64,000 nt of DNA from assembly GCA_963834705.1 (NCBI GenBank), contig CAWICV010000012.1, positions 310,001 to 374,000 on the forward strand, given 5' to 3'. Shown one piece after another: positions 1 through 8,917 of the stretch. The stretch's first letter is position 1, and each line of letters starts with the position of its first letter. The translations under genes and the position numbers were made by a program. The stretch comes from RYN-230 sp963834705 (GTDB lineage Bacteria; Actinomycetota; Actinomycetes; Streptosporangiales; Streptosporangiaceae). A model generated the notes under the pieces. That model made no database searches. It worked only from the letters and a program-made list of their open reading frames with translations, and was not told the origin of the DNA.

Positions 1-1
1 G

Positions 2-688
2 GTGCCGTACGGGGACGCGGCCGCGCTGGCCGCGGCCATGGACGAGGTCGTGGTCGGGGTGCTGGTCGAGCCGATCCAGGGCGAGGCCGGGGTGGTCGTG
101 CCGCCGCCCGGTTTCCTGGCCGCGGTGCGCGAGCTGTGCACGGCCCACGGCGCGCTGATGATCGCCGACGAGATCCAGTCCGGGCTGGGCCGGGCGGGCA
201 CCACGTTCGCCTGCGAGGCCGAGCACGTGATTCCGGACATGTACCTGCTGGGCAAGGCGCTCGGCGGCGGCATCGTGCCGGTCTCCGCGGTGGTGTCGTC
301 CCGGGACATCCTCGGCGTGTTCCAGCCCGGGCAGCACGGGTCCACCTTCGGCGGCAACCCGCTGGCCTGCGCGGTCGGCCGCGAGGTCATCGCCATGCTG
401 GCCACCGGCGAATACCAGGACCGGTCGGCCAAGCTGGGCGCACACCTGCACGGCCGGCTGGCCGCGCTGCCGGCCGGCGTGGTCCGCGAAGTCCGTGGCC
501 GGGGCCTGTGGGCCGGGCTGGAGTTCAGCACGCTGTCCGGCCGGGCGGCCTGCGAGCGGCTGGCCGCCCGTGGCGTGCTGGCCAAGGACACCCACGGCAC
601 CGCGATCCGGCTCGCGCCGCCGCTGATGATCAGCGAGCCCGACCTGGACTGGGGCATCGACCAGCTCGAACAGGCCATCCAGGACTGA
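2..688 (+). CDS. rocD: Ornithine aminotransferase-type class III aminotransferase (C-terminal part)
   Basis: The gene enters from the left edge, so only the last 228 or so residues are present. It belongs to the PLP-dependent class III aminotransferases. Visible motifs are VEPIQGEAG, the cofactor-binding Asp in IADEIQSGLGR, the Schiff-base lysine in LLGKALGGG (about residue 87 of the fragment) and the HGSTFGGNPLA loop near 113. EIQSGLGR and the length of the C-terminal domain fit ornithine--oxo-acid transaminase, which makes glutamate semialdehyde from ornithine. Acetylornithine aminotransferase is the main alternative because the substrate-specific N-terminus is missing. The stop codon lies inside the first unit of a tandem repeat. 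Confidence 0.8.
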   Translation: MPYGDAAALAAAMDEVVVGVLVEPIQGEAGVVVPPPGFLAAVRELCTAHGALMIADEIQSGLGRAGTTFACEAEHVIPDMYLLGKALGGGIVPVSAVVSSRDILGVFQPGQHGSTFGGNPLACAVGREVIAMLATGEYQDRSAKLGAHLHGRLAALPAGVVREVRGRGLWAGLEFSTLSGRAACERLAARGVLAKDTHGTAIRLAPPLMISEPDLDWGIDQLEQAIQD

Positions 689-790
689 CTGGCCGGGACT
701 GACTGGCCGGGACTGACTGGCCGGGACTGACTGGCCGGGCTGACCGGGACTGACTGGCCCGGACTGACCGGCCCGGACTGACTGGCGGCG
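684..790. repeat. 14-bp tandem repeat across the aminotransferase stop codon
   Basis: About seven head-to-tail units of ACTGACTGGCCGGG run from the last codons of the aminotransferase gene to the stop of the convergent flavin reductase gene. The first four units are identical and the later ones carry small changes. The stop codon of the upstream gene is in the first unit. The whole gap between the two convergent genes consists of this repeat, and no separate terminator hairpin was recognised. Confidence 0.85.
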
Positions 791-1288
791 TCAGCCGTCG
801 CTGAGGGTGCGGTACCGGCCGCTGTAGTGGATCAGCGGCCGGCCGCCCGGCTTCGGCTCGGCCACCCCGATGACCTCGCCGACCACGATGCTGTGGTCGC
901 CGCCGTCATGCACCCTGGTGGTCCGGCACTCCAGCGCGCCCAGCGCATCGGCCAGTACCGGCGCGCCGGTCACCGGGCCGGGGAAATGCCCGATCCCGGT
1001 CAGCTGGCCGTCCAGCGGGCGGCCCCGGGTAGCCAGCCAGCGGGCGGTCTTCTCCGCTTGCTCGTCGAGCACGGACACCGCCCAGGTCCCGGTGCGCAGC
1101 ACCGTGTCGTGGAAACGGGCGATCTTCTCCGCGCAGAACAGCACCCGCTGCGGCCGCAGCGATACCGAGCAGAACGCGGTCACGGTCATCGCGTGGTCGG
1201 CCCCGTCCAGCGTGGTCGTGACGACCATGATGCCGCTGGCGAACTGCCCGGCCACCCGCCGGAAATCGGCGTTGTCGACCGGCGTCAT
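791..1288 (-). CDS. Flavin reductase-like domain protein
   Basis: This 165-residue protein belongs to the flavin reductase-like FMN-binding split-barrel family, which supplies reduced flavin to two-component monooxygenases. FRRVAGQFASGIMVVTT at the N-terminus, VTAFCSVSLRPQRVLFC (FMN-binding strand, about 35-55) and GDHSIVVGEVIGV with the conserved His near 130 are characteristic. The start was placed at 1288 because this ATG overlaps the upstream stop as ATGA, a translational-coupling arrangement, and gives the usual family length. An upstream in-frame extension to 1351 would run into the neighbouring gene. No partner monooxygenase is adjacent, so the substrate is unknown. Confidence 0.85.
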   Translation of the reverse strand: MTPVDNADFRRVAGQFASGIMVVTTTLDGADHAMTVTAFCSVSLRPQRVLFCAEKIARFHDTVLRTGTWAVSVLDEQAEKTARWLATRGRPLDGQLTGIGHFPGPVTGAPVLADALGALECRTTRVHDGGDHSIVVGEVIGVAEPKPGGRPLIHYSGRYRTLSDG

Positions 1289-1719
1289 GAGCGGCGCATC
1301 CGGGCCCGGCTCCGGCTGACGAACGCGTACACCACGCCGGCCGCGGCGCACACCGACCCGCCGTACAGGTACCAGGCGCCCGCGGCGGTGTTGGTCACGA
1401 TTACGCTGCCGCCCGCCGTGGGCAGCGTGAGCGCCACCGAAACCAGCAGCCAGCCAGCCGCGGGGACCAGCGCGCCCGCCGCGGAACCCATGCCCACGGC
1501 GCCCAGCACGCAGGTCACCAGGATCAGCGCGGCCAGGATGAGAGCGGCCACCGGGATGGGCCCGGCGCCCCGGCTGAACTGGAAACTGCCGATCAGCCCT
1601 TGCGCGGCGCCGAGCAGGAACAGCAGTGCATACGCTCCGCCCGTCACGAAGGCCTGGCTGTCCCGCTGCGGGCGCGGCTGCGGCAAGCTGTCCACGGAGT
1701 GCAGGTTATACGTACGCAT
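1285..1719 (-). CDS. Four-helix membrane protein downstream of mshB (DUF6113-like)
   Basis: A 144-residue integral membrane protein with about four hydrophobic segments (near 24-44, 52-76, 80-100 and 112-132) and a basic C-terminus (SRSRARMRRS). The start ATG at 1719 lies 14 bp inside the 3' end of mshB, and the stop overlaps the flavin reductase start by 4 bp, so the three genes form one coupled operon. Small membrane proteins of the DUF6113 type occur beside mshB in other actinomycetes. That assignment is from memory of gene order and topology, not from a search. The function is unknown. Confidence 0.65.
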   Translation of the reverse strand: MRTYNLHSVDSLPQPRPQRDSQAFVTGGAYALLFLLGAAQGLIGSFQFSRGAGPIPVAALILAALILVTCVLGAVGMGSAAGALVPAAGWLLVSVALTLPTAGGSVIVTNTAAGAWYLYGGSVCAAAGVVYAFVSRSRARMRRS

Positions 1720-2602
1720 CCGGCAGCCCGGCGAGCAGATCGGCCTCCCGCCCGGCTGGGCCGGGCGGGCCGGGCGGCCCGGCCAGCAGCGTGTAGTACT
1801 CCCGGCCCAGGATGCGCTGGCCAACGCCGTTGGACAGGGCGAAGAACGGCTCGTGCACCGCGATCTGGGTGGCGTGCGCGCGCATGGCGGCGGTCTTGGC
1901 GGCCAGGTAGCCGGTGCCGTCTATCTCGGTCGTTACCTGCTCGTCGGGGACGCCGAACGGCAGTTCGTCGAGGGCGGCCACCTCGGTGAAGCCAGACGGC
2001 GGCGTGAGCCCGGCACCGGGACCGGCCGCCGGGCCGGTCAGCCGGATCGCACCGGCCAGCACCGACCGGGGCAGCGCCGTGGCGTACAGCTTGGCCACCG
2101 GGCACGGGCCTGCCGCCAGCTGGAACGCCCGGCAGGCCACCCGGTGCGCCTGGATGTGGTCCGGGTGCCCGTAGAAGCCGTTGTCGTCGTAGCTGATCAT
2201 GACGCTGGGCCGTACCTCGTGGATGACCGCGACCAGTTCGCGGGCGGCCTCGTCCAGGCCGGCCTGCCAGAAGCAGTCCGGGTCCGCGTTGCTGGGCAGG
2301 CCCATCATCCCGGAGTCGCGCCACCGGCCCGGGCCGCCCAGGAAGCGGTGCCCGGTCACGCCCAGTGCCGCGCAGGCCGCGGCCAGTTCGCCGATCCGGT
2401 ACTGGCCCAGCTGGCCGGTCTGGTCCGCGGCCAGGTAGCCCAGCTCGGCCGGGATGACCTCGCCCAACTCGCCGAGCGTGCAGGTGACTAGCGTGACCGG
2501 GACGCCGTGGGCCGCGTAGCGGGCCATCGTCGCGCCGGTGTGGATCGATTCGTCGTCCGGATGGGCATGCACCAGCAGCAGCCCGCCACCGCGGTGAGCC
2601 AT
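1706..2602 (-). CDS. mshB: N-acetyl-GlcN-inositol deacetylase, mycothiol biosynthesis
   Basis: A 298-residue zinc amidohydrolase of the PIG-L/LmbE family. It removes the acetyl group from GlcNAc-inositol in mycothiol synthesis. The metal site is visible as HAHPDDES (residues 12-19) with the third ligand in GHPDHIQAH near 145-153. The intermediate motif TCTLGELGEV is typical of MshB rather than of the mycothiol conjugate amidase Mca, although Mca is the closest paralogue and cannot be fully excluded. It is the first gene of a three-gene minus-strand operon and is divergent from the S9 peptidase across a 93-bp gap. Its presence is strong evidence for an actinobacterial host. Confidence 0.9.
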   Translation of the reverse strand: MAHRGGGLLLVHAHPDDESIHTGATMARYAAHGVPVTLVTCTLGELGEVIPAELGYLAADQTGQLGQYRIGELAAACAALGVTGHRFLGGPGRWRDSGMMGLPSNADPDCFWQAGLDEAARELVAVIHEVRPSVMISYDDNGFYGHPDHIQAHRVACRAFQLAAGPCPVAKLYATALPRSVLAGAIRLTGPAAGPGAGLTPPSGFTEVAALDELPFGVPDEQVTTEIDGTGYLAAKTAAMRAHATQIAVHEPFFALSNGVGQRILGREYYTLLAGPPGPPGPAGREADLLAGLPDAYV

Positions 2603-2695
2603 AGACGTTCAGGCTAGCTGGCCGCCGGGCGTGGCCCGGGCACCTGGTCACGCCGGGCCATGCCGCCGCACAACGGCGGGTGGCAAGATCGGGGC

Positions 2696-4918
2696 ATGAC
2701 CGAGAGCTTCCCGCGGCAGCAGGCCAGGACCCGGCGGTTCACGCTGGGCGTGCCCCGTTCGTTCCGGGTTTCGCCGGACGGCAGCCGGGTCGCGTTCCTG
2801 CGCAGCAAGTCTGGCACCGACCCACTGACCTGCCTGTGGCAGGTGCATCTGGCCAGCGGGCGGGAAGAACTGGTCGCCGACCCGGTCGCGCTGGACGCGG
2901 CCGAGGGTGAGTTGCCGGCCGCGGAGCAGGCGCGCCGGGAGCGCGCCCGCGAGCAGGCCGGCGGGATCGTCAGCTATGCCACCAACCGCGACCTGCGGCT
3001 GGCCGTGTTCACTCTGGGCGGCCGCACCTACCTGACCGAACTGGCCGACCTGGGCAGCCCGGCGGGGCCGCCTCAGGAGATCGGCGTGCGGCAGCCGGCC
3101 CACGACGCACGGCCGGATCCGGACGGCCGGCACATCGCCTACGTCTCCGCGGGCGCGCTGCACGTCATCGACGTCCGGACCGGCCAGGACCGGGTGCTGG
3201 CCGGCCCGGCCAGCGAACCAGACGGGCCAGGCGTGGTCTACGGGCTGGCCGAGTTCATCGCGGCCGAGGAGATGGGCCGGCTGCGCGGCTACTGGTGGGC
3301 GCCGGACGGCTCGGCCATCCTCACCGCCCGGGTGGACGAGCGCCCGGTGCAGCGCTGGCACATCGCCGACCCGGCCAACCCGGTCCGCCCGGCCGCGGAC
3401 GTCGGCTACCCGGCGGCCGGCACCGCCAACGCGGACGTGTCGCTGCTGTTCGCCCGGCTGGACGGCAGCCAATCCGAGGTGCGCTGGGACCGGGCTGAAT
3501 ATCCGTACCTGGCCACGGTCAGCTGGGACCAAGCCGAGCCGCTGCTGGTGGTGCAGACCAGGGACCAGCGCCGGATGCAGCTCCGCCAGGCCGACCCGGC
3601 CACCGGCGAGACCATGCTGATCCGCGAGGACACCGATCCGAAGTGGCTGGACATCGTGTCCGGGGTGCCCGCCCGGACCAGCGATGGGCAGATCGTCTGG
3701 ACGGCCGACGCCGGCGGAGCGCGCCGCCTGCTGCTGGGCACGGCAGCCGAGCACCAGGCCGGTGCCGCCGCCGCGATCACCCCGGCCACCCTGCAGGTGC
3801 GGGACGTCCTGGGCACCGACGGGAACACGGTGCTGTTCACCGCGTCCGGGGACGACCCGGCCGAGATCGGCCTCTGGCTCTATCAGAAGGAAACCGGTGC
3901 GCAGCAACTCAGCCCGGCCGGCGGCGTGCACGGCGGCACCCGGTCCGGCGGCAGCACGGTGCTGGTCAGCCGCACCCTGGCCGAGCCGGGGCCCACCGTC
4001 CAGATCTTCCAGGACACCACCGGCGAGAGCGACCCGGCCGGGCCGGCCGGGCCGCCCGGCCCGGCGGCCCGGGCGCACATCGAGGTCCGGGCCGAGCGGC
4101 CCAGCCTGCCGGCCCCGCAGCCGGACCTGTTCCGGGCCGGCCCGGACCACATACCGACCGCGCTGCTGCTGCCGTCCTGGCACCGGCCCGGCGCGGCCCG
4201 GCTGCCGGTGCTGCTCGACCCGTACGGCGGCCCGCACGCGCAGCGCGTTCTGGCCGCCCAGGGCGCGTTCCACACCTCGCAATGGCTGGCCGAGCAGGGC
4301 TTCGCGGTCCTGGTGGCGGACGGCCGGGGTACCCCGGGACGCGGCCCGGACTGGGACCGGGCGGTCTGGCACGATCTGGCCGGCCCGGTGCTCGAAGACC
4401 AGGTCACCGCGCTGCAAGCAGCCGCCGAGCGGCACCCGGCCGACCTGGACCTCAGCCGGGTAGCCATCCGGGGCTGGTCATTCGGCGGCTACCTGGCCGC
4501 GCTGGCCGTGCTGCGCCGCCCGGACATGTTCCACGCCGCGGTGGCGGGCGCGCCGGTCACCGACTGGGCGCTGTACGACACCCACTACACCGAGCGGTAC
4601 CTGGGCCACCCGGCCGAGGACCCGGCGCCGTACCAGCGGTGCTCGCTCATCGACGGGGCAGCCAAGCTGAGCCGCCCGCTCCTGCTGATCCACGGCCTGG
4701 CCGACGACAACGTGGTGGTGGCGCACACGCTGCGGCTGTCCGGCGCGCTGCTGGCCGCCGGACGGCCGCACAGCGTGCTCCCGCTGTCCGGCGTGACGCA
4801 TATGACACCGCAGGAAGAGGTGGCCGAAAACCTGCTGCTGCTCCAGGTGGACTTCCTCTACCAGGCCCTGGGAATGGATCCGGCTCAGGGGCAGGTCCCT
4901 GGTAACCAGGCGGTGTAG
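2696..4918 (+). CDS. S9 family prolyl oligopeptidase / dipeptidyl peptidase IV-like
   Basis: A cytosolic serine peptidase of about 740 residues. The N-terminal half (to about residue 450) resembles the DPP IV beta-propeller, and the C-terminal part is an alpha/beta-hydrolase. The catalytic triad is Ser595 in GWSFGGYLA, Asp670 in HGLADDNVV and His702 in GVTHMTP. EMGRLRGYWWAPDG near 185-200 matches the DPP IV propeller region, including the Glu-containing segment that binds the substrate amino group. No signal peptide is present. The start at 2696 (MTESFPRQ) was preferred to an in-frame ATG at 2660. The protein probably degrades peptides with penultimate proline. It stands alone on this strand. 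Confidence 0.88.
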   Translation: MTESFPRQQARTRRFTLGVPRSFRVSPDGSRVAFLRSKSGTDPLTCLWQVHLASGREELVADPVALDAAEGELPAAEQARRERAREQAGGIVSYATNRDLRLAVFTLGGRTYLTELADLGSPAGPPQEIGVRQPAHDARPDPDGRHIAYVSAGALHVIDVRTGQDRVLAGPASEPDGPGVVYGLAEFIAAEEMGRLRGYWWAPDGSAILTARVDERPVQRWHIADPANPVRPAADVGYPAAGTANADVSLLFARLDGSQSEVRWDRAEYPYLATVSWDQAEPLLVVQTRDQRRMQLRQADPATGETMLIREDTDPKWLDIVSGVPARTSDGQIVWTADAGGARRLLLGTAAEHQAGAAAAITPATLQVRDVLGTDGNTVLFTASGDDPAEIGLWLYQKETGAQQLSPAGGVHGGTRSGGSTVLVSRTLAEPGPTVQIFQDTTGESDPAGPAGPPGPAARAHIEVRAERPSLPAPQPDLFRAGPDHIPTALLLPSWHRPGAARLPVLLDPYGGPHAQRVLAAQGAFHTSQWLAEQGFAVLVADGRGTPGRGPDWDRAVWHDLAGPVLEDQVTALQAAAERHPADLDLSRVAIRGWSFGGYLAALAVLRRPDMFHAAVAGAPVTDWALYDTHYTERYLGHPAEDPAPYQRCSLIDGAAKLSRPLLLIHGLADDNVVVAHTLRLSGALLAAGRPHSVLPLSGVTHMTPQEEVAENLLLLQVDFLYQALGMDPAQGQVPGNQAV

Positions 4919-5080
4919 TGAGAGTCACACGGATGGAAACACCCTGACCGGCTTCGTGGTGGTATTCAGTTGACTAAAGTTTCGCTTCGCTTTCCGCGAA
5001 ACCAGCCGGCCGGACAGCCGTTGCTGCGCCGCCGCGGCGCGAGACGACCTCACTGAGCTTCAAGGGCGGAGACGTCACCG

Positions 5081-5872
5081 ATGACGCAGGTAAGCCAGGC
5101 GCCAGCGAGCACCCGGGCCCAGATCAAAGAAGCCACCCTGCGCAAGGACCCGTGGTGGCGGCAGCCCGCCATCAACGCCGCCGCGCTGGCCGTGGTGGTT
5201 GTGTACCTGACCTGGGCATCCCTGGTCAACGCGGACTACTTCTGGAAGCCGTACATCTCCCCGCTGTACTCGCCGTGCCTGGCCACCACGTGCACTAAGG
5301 GTGCCGGGTTCGACTGGATCCCCTGGCTGACCTGGCTCACCCCGGCCATCATCATCATCGGCGGGCCGATGGGCTTCCGGCTGACCTGCTACTACTACCG
5401 GAAGGCCTACTACCGTGCGTTCTGGCGGGCGCCCGCCGCCTGCGCGGTGCGCGAGCCGCACGCCAAGTACACCGGCGAGACCCGGCTGCCGCTGATCCTG
5501 CAGAACGTGCACCGTTACTTCTTCTGGATCGCGATCGTGTTCAACGTGATCCTGACCGCCGACGCGGTGATCGCGTTCCGCAATCACCAGGGCCAGTGGG
5601 GGCACATGGGCCTGGGCACGCTGATCCTCATCGTCAACGCGGCATTGCTCTGGCTGTACTCGCTGTCCTGCCACGCCTGCCGGCACGCGGTCGGCGGGCG
5701 GCTCAAGCACTTCTCCAAGCACCCGGCCCGGTACTGGATGTGGACCCAGGTCTCCAGGCTGAACACCAAGCATCAGCAGTACGCCTGGGTATCCCTGTTC
5801 TGGGTGCTGTTCACCGACCTCTACATCCGCCTGGTGGCCAGCGGCGCCATCTCCGACCCGCGGTTCTTCTGA
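5081..5872 (+). CDS. sdhC: Succinate dehydrogenase membrane anchor, cytochrome b-type
   Basis: A 263-residue protein with five hydrophobic helices (about 33-52, 82-102, 145-165, 178-198 and 232-252), encoded immediately before the flavoprotein and iron-sulphur subunits. It is the single-polypeptide anchor of the actinobacterial succinate:menaquinone oxidoreductase. Conserved histidines that could bind heme are seen in QNVHRYFF near 149 and SCHACRHAV near 200. It transfers electrons from SdhB to quinone in the membrane. The ATG at 5081 follows AAGGGCGGAG. Sequence divergence of these anchors means the assignment relies mainly on topology and operon position. Confidence 0.82.
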   Translation: MTQVSQAPASTRAQIKEATLRKDPWWRQPAINAAALAVVVVYLTWASLVNADYFWKPYISPLYSPCLATTCTKGAGFDWIPWLTWLTPAIIIIGGPMGFRLTCYYYRKAYYRAFWRAPAACAVREPHAKYTGETRLPLILQNVHRYFFWIAIVFNVILTADAVIAFRNHQGQWGHMGLGTLILIVNAALLWLYSLSCHACRHAVGGRLKHFSKHPARYWMWTQVSRLNTKHQQYAWVSLFWVLFTDLYIRLVASGAISDPRFF

Positions 5873-5882
5873 GAAGGCCCCT

Positions 5883-7805
5883 ATGAGTGACACTGACATC
5901 CAGCGGCTCTCCTACGACGTGGTAGTGATCGGCGCCGGCGGATCCGGCTTGCGGGCGGCGATCGAGGCCCGCCAGGCGGGCAAGAAGACCGCGGTGATCT
6001 CCAAGTCACTGTTCGGCAAGGCGCACACCGTGATGGCCGAGGGCGGCTGCGCCGCGTCGATGGGCAACGCCAACCCGAATGACAACTGGCAGGTGCACTA
6101 CCGCGACACGATGCGCGGCGGCAAGTTCCTGAACAACTGGCGGATGGCCGAACTGCACGCCAAGGAGGCGCCGGAACGGGTCTGGGAACTGGAGGCGTGG
6201 GGCGCGCTGTTCGACCGGACCAAGGACGGCAAGATCAGCCAGCGGAACTTCGGCGGCCACGAATACCCCCGGCTGGCCCACGTCGGCGACCGCACCGGCC
6301 TGGAGATCATCCGCACCCTGCAGCAGCGGGTGGTGGCCCTGCAGCAGCAGGACGCCATAGAGCACGGCGACCCCGAGGCGATGCTCAAGGTTTTCGCCGA
6401 GACCACGGTCACCCGGCTGCTGCTGGACGGCGGCCAGGTGGCAGGGGCGTTCGGCTACGTCAGGGGGTCCGGTGACTTCCTGCTGTTCGAAGCCCCAGCG
6501 GTAGTGCTCGCGACGGGCGGAATTGGCAAGTCCTACAAGGTCACCTCGAACTCATGGGAGTACACCGGGGACGGGCACGCGCTCGCACTGCTGGCCGGGG
6601 CCAGCCTGCTGAACATGGAGTTCGTCCAGCTGCACCCGACCGGCATGATCTGGCCGCCGTCGGTCAAGGGCATCCTGGTCACCGAGTCAGTCCGCGGCGA
6701 CGGCGGCGTCCTGCGTAACAGCGAGGGCCAGCGGTTCATGTTCAACTACGTGCCGGACGTGTTCCGCGCCCAGTACGCGGAGACCGAGGAAGAGGCCGAT
6801 CGGTGGTACGAGGACCCGGACCACAACCGGCGGCCGCCGGAGCTGCTGCCCCGGGACGAGGTGGCCCGGTCGATCAACTCCGAGGTCAAGGAGGGCCGCG
6901 GCACCGAGCACGGCGGGGTGTACCTGGACATCGCCTCGCGCCGCCCGGCCGAGGAGATCCTGCGCCGGCTGCCGTCCATGTACCACCAGTTCAAGGAACT
7001 GGCCGACGTGGACATCACCAAGGAGCCGATGGAGATCGGGCCCACCTGCCACTACGTGATGGGTGGGGTCGAGGTGGATCCGGACAGCCAGGCGTCCGCC
7101 GTGCCCGGCCTGTACGCGGCGGGCGAGGTGTCCGGCGGCATGCACGGGTCCAACCGGCTCGGCGGCAACTCCCTGTCCGACCTGCTGGTGTTCGGCCGCC
7201 GGGCCGGGCAGAGCGCGGCGCAGCACGTGGACGAGGTCAGCGCGGCCGGGCGGCCCCAGGTCAGCCAGGCCGACGTGGATGCGGCCGTGGCCGAGGCGCT
7301 GGCCCCGCTGCAGCGATCCGGCGGCGAGAACCCGTACGAGGTGCACGCGGCGCTCCAGCAACTGATGACCGACCAGGTCGGCCTGATCCGCACCGAGGAC
7401 GAGCTGAAGAGCGCGCTCACCGAACTGGAGAAGCTGCGGGCCCGCGCGGCACAGGTCAGCGTGCAGGGCGGCCGGGCCTACAACCCCGGCTGGCACCTGG
7501 CCCAGGACCTGCGCAACATGCTGCTGGTCTCGGACTGCATCGCGCAGTCGGCGCTGGAGCGGCAGGAGTCACGCGGCGGGCATACCCGCTCGGACTACCC
7601 GGACATGTCGCCGGAGTGGCGGAAGGTCAACCTGGTCTGCACGCTGCACAGCGAGACGGCCGGCCTGGCCCGCCAGCCGATGATCCCGATGCGGCCCGAC
7701 CTGCTCGGCCTGTTCGAGGTCAGTGAGCTGAAGAAGTACCTAACCGAGGATGAGCTGGCCGGCCTGCAGGCCGGTGCGGCCGCCGCGCCGGAGGAGACGC
7801 GCTGA
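5883..7805 (+). CDS. sdhA: Succinate dehydrogenase flavoprotein subunit
   Basis: A 640-residue flavoprotein that oxidises succinate to fumarate in the TCA cycle. The dinucleotide-binding motif is VIGAGGSGLRAA (14-25). The covalent FAD site is His48 in KAHTVMAEGG. Substrate-site motifs are LHPTG near 250, RGDGG and the SGGMHGSNRLGGNSL segment near 420, followed by FGRRAGQSAA. Length and motifs fit the actinobacterial Sdh1/frd-type flavoprotein. The gene follows the anchor by 10 bp and its TGA overlaps the SdhB ATG by one base, so the three genes are one operon. Confidence 0.95.
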   Translation: MSDTDIQRLSYDVVVIGAGGSGLRAAIEARQAGKKTAVISKSLFGKAHTVMAEGGCAASMGNANPNDNWQVHYRDTMRGGKFLNNWRMAELHAKEAPERVWELEAWGALFDRTKDGKISQRNFGGHEYPRLAHVGDRTGLEIIRTLQQRVVALQQQDAIEHGDPEAMLKVFAETTVTRLLLDGGQVAGAFGYVRGSGDFLLFEAPAVVLATGGIGKSYKVTSNSWEYTGDGHALALLAGASLLNMEFVQLHPTGMIWPPSVKGILVTESVRGDGGVLRNSEGQRFMFNYVPDVFRAQYAETEEEADRWYEDPDHNRRPPELLPRDEVARSINSEVKEGRGTEHGGVYLDIASRRPAEEILRRLPSMYHQFKELADVDITKEPMEIGPTCHYVMGGVEVDPDSQASAVPGLYAAGEVSGGMHGSNRLGGNSLSDLLVFGRRAGQSAAQHVDEVSAAGRPQVSQADVDAAVAEALAPLQRSGGENPYEVHAALQQLMTDQVGLIRTEDELKSALTELEKLRARAAQVSVQGGRAYNPGWHLAQDLRNMLLVSDCIAQSALERQESRGGHTRSDYPDMSPEWRKVNLVCTLHSETAGLARQPMIPMRPDLLGLFEVSELKKYLTEDELAGLQAGAAAAPEETR

Positions 7806-8590
7806 TGAGTTACAAGGCAGCGCTGCGCGTGTGGCGCGGCGACCATGGCGACGGCGGCCTGGCCGACTACACCGTCGAGGCCAACGACGGCGAGGTCGTG
7901 CTCGACGTGCTGCACCGGCTGCAGGCGACCCAGGCCAACGACCTGGCCATCCGGTGGAACTGCAAGGCCGGCAAGTGCGGCTCGTGCTCGATGGAGATCA
8001 ACGGCCGGCCCCGGCTGGCCTGCATGACCCGGATGTCGGTGTTCGCCGAGGACGAGACGCTCACCATCACCCCGCTGCGCACCTTCCCGGTGATCCGCGA
8101 CCTGGTCACCGACGTCTCGTTCAACTACGAAAAGGCCCGCGAGATCCCGTCGTTCACCCCGGACCCGGCCATCGGCCTGGGCGAGTTCCGGATGCAGCAG
8201 GTGGACGTGAACCGGTCGCAGGAGTTCCGCAAGTGCATCGAGTGCTACCTGTGCCAGAACACCTGCCACGTGATCCGGGACCACCCGGAGAACGAGCGCG
8301 CCTTCGCCGGCCCGCGGTTCCTGATGCGGGTGGCCGAACTGGAGATGCACCCGGCCGACGAGGCGGACCGGCGGGAGATCGCCCAGGACGACTTCGGCCT
8401 CGGCTACTGCAACATCACCAAGTGCTGCACCGAGGTCTGCCCGGAGAACATCAAGATCACCGACAACGCGCTCATCCCGCTGAAGGAGCGCGTGGCGAGC
8501 CGCAAGTACGACCCGCTGGTCTGGCTCGGCAGCAAGATCGCCCGCCGCCCCCGCGAGGACACCCCCGCCATCCCCGGCAACAAGCAATAA
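7805..8590 (+). CDS. sdhB: Succinate dehydrogenase iron-sulphur subunit
   Basis: A 261-residue electron-transfer subunit linking the FAD of SdhA to quinone. The plant-type 2Fe-2S cluster is bound by Cys53, Cys58, Cys61 and Cys73 (CKAGKCGSC...LAC). A second site is CIECYLCQNTC (Cys144, 147, 150, 154), and a third is in KCCTEVCPENI near 210, giving the usual 2Fe-2S, 4Fe-4S and 3Fe-4S set. The ATG overlaps the sdhA stop (TGATG). It is the last gene of the operon and is followed by a 327-bp gap with a repeat and a palindrome. Confidence 0.95.
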   Translation: MSYKAALRVWRGDHGDGGLADYTVEANDGEVVLDVLHRLQATQANDLAIRWNCKAGKCGSCSMEINGRPRLACMTRMSVFAEDETLTITPLRTFPVIRDLVTDVSFNYEKAREIPSFTPDPAIGLGEFRMQQVDVNRSQEFRKCIECYLCQNTCHVIRDHPENERAFAGPRFLMRVAELEMHPADEADRREIAQDDFGLGYCNITKCCTEVCPENIKITDNALIPLKERVASRKYDPLVWLGSKIARRPREDTPAIPGNKQ

Positions 8591-8629
8591 CCCTTCTTTC
8601 CTGAACGCCAGTACCCGCTAGCTGCCGTC

Positions 8630-8697
8630 GGCTGGCGCGCCGCCCGGGCTGGCGCGCCGCCCGCGCTGGCGCGCAGCCCGCGCTGGCGCGCAGCCCG
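8630..8697. repeat. 17-bp tandem repeat downstream of sdhB
   Basis: Four contiguous 17-bp units. The first two are GGCTGGCGCGCCGCCCG and the last two are CGCTGGCGCGCAGCCCG. They lie in the 327-bp gap between sdhB and the first uppP gene, 40 bp after the sdhB stop. No reading frame of note covers them. Confidence 0.85.
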
Positions 8698-8714
8698 CGG
8701 TGGGTCGTCATACC

Positions 8715-8770
8715 CGTCGTGATCATGACTTCAGTGTCGCTGGGACGACACCAATTTCATGATCACGACG
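8715..8770. repeat. Long palindrome with TGATCA core between sdhB and uppP
   Basis: Perfect 14-bp arms (CGTCGTGATCATGA at 8715-8728 and its complement at 8757-8770) enclose 28 bp. Within these lies a second perfect 6-bp stem (GTGTCG/CGACAC, 8734-8739 and 8746-8751). Transcribed RNA would form a two-tier hairpin. It could terminate sdh transcription, although no U-run follows. The same TGATCATG arm motif recurs in the palindrome at 40633-40690. The rest of the 8591-8917 gap, apart from the 17-bp repeat, holds no gene that I could support. Confidence 0.75.
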
Positions 8771-8917
8771 CTGGGGCGGGTGGCGCGGCGTCCAGCCGGC
8801 TATCCGGGTGGCGGGCCGCTTTGTTCAGATTTGGTTCAGCAGCCACTGGACACGGGCCGGGCTTTACGTCCGGCCCGTAGCATGTCACCTGCGCACCAGC
8901 GGGATCGAAAGGCTGTC

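Noticed and set aside
2648..4435. Long minus-strand open frame opposite the S9 peptidase
   Set aside because: High-GC antisense shadow. The plus-strand frame carries a full catalytic triad.
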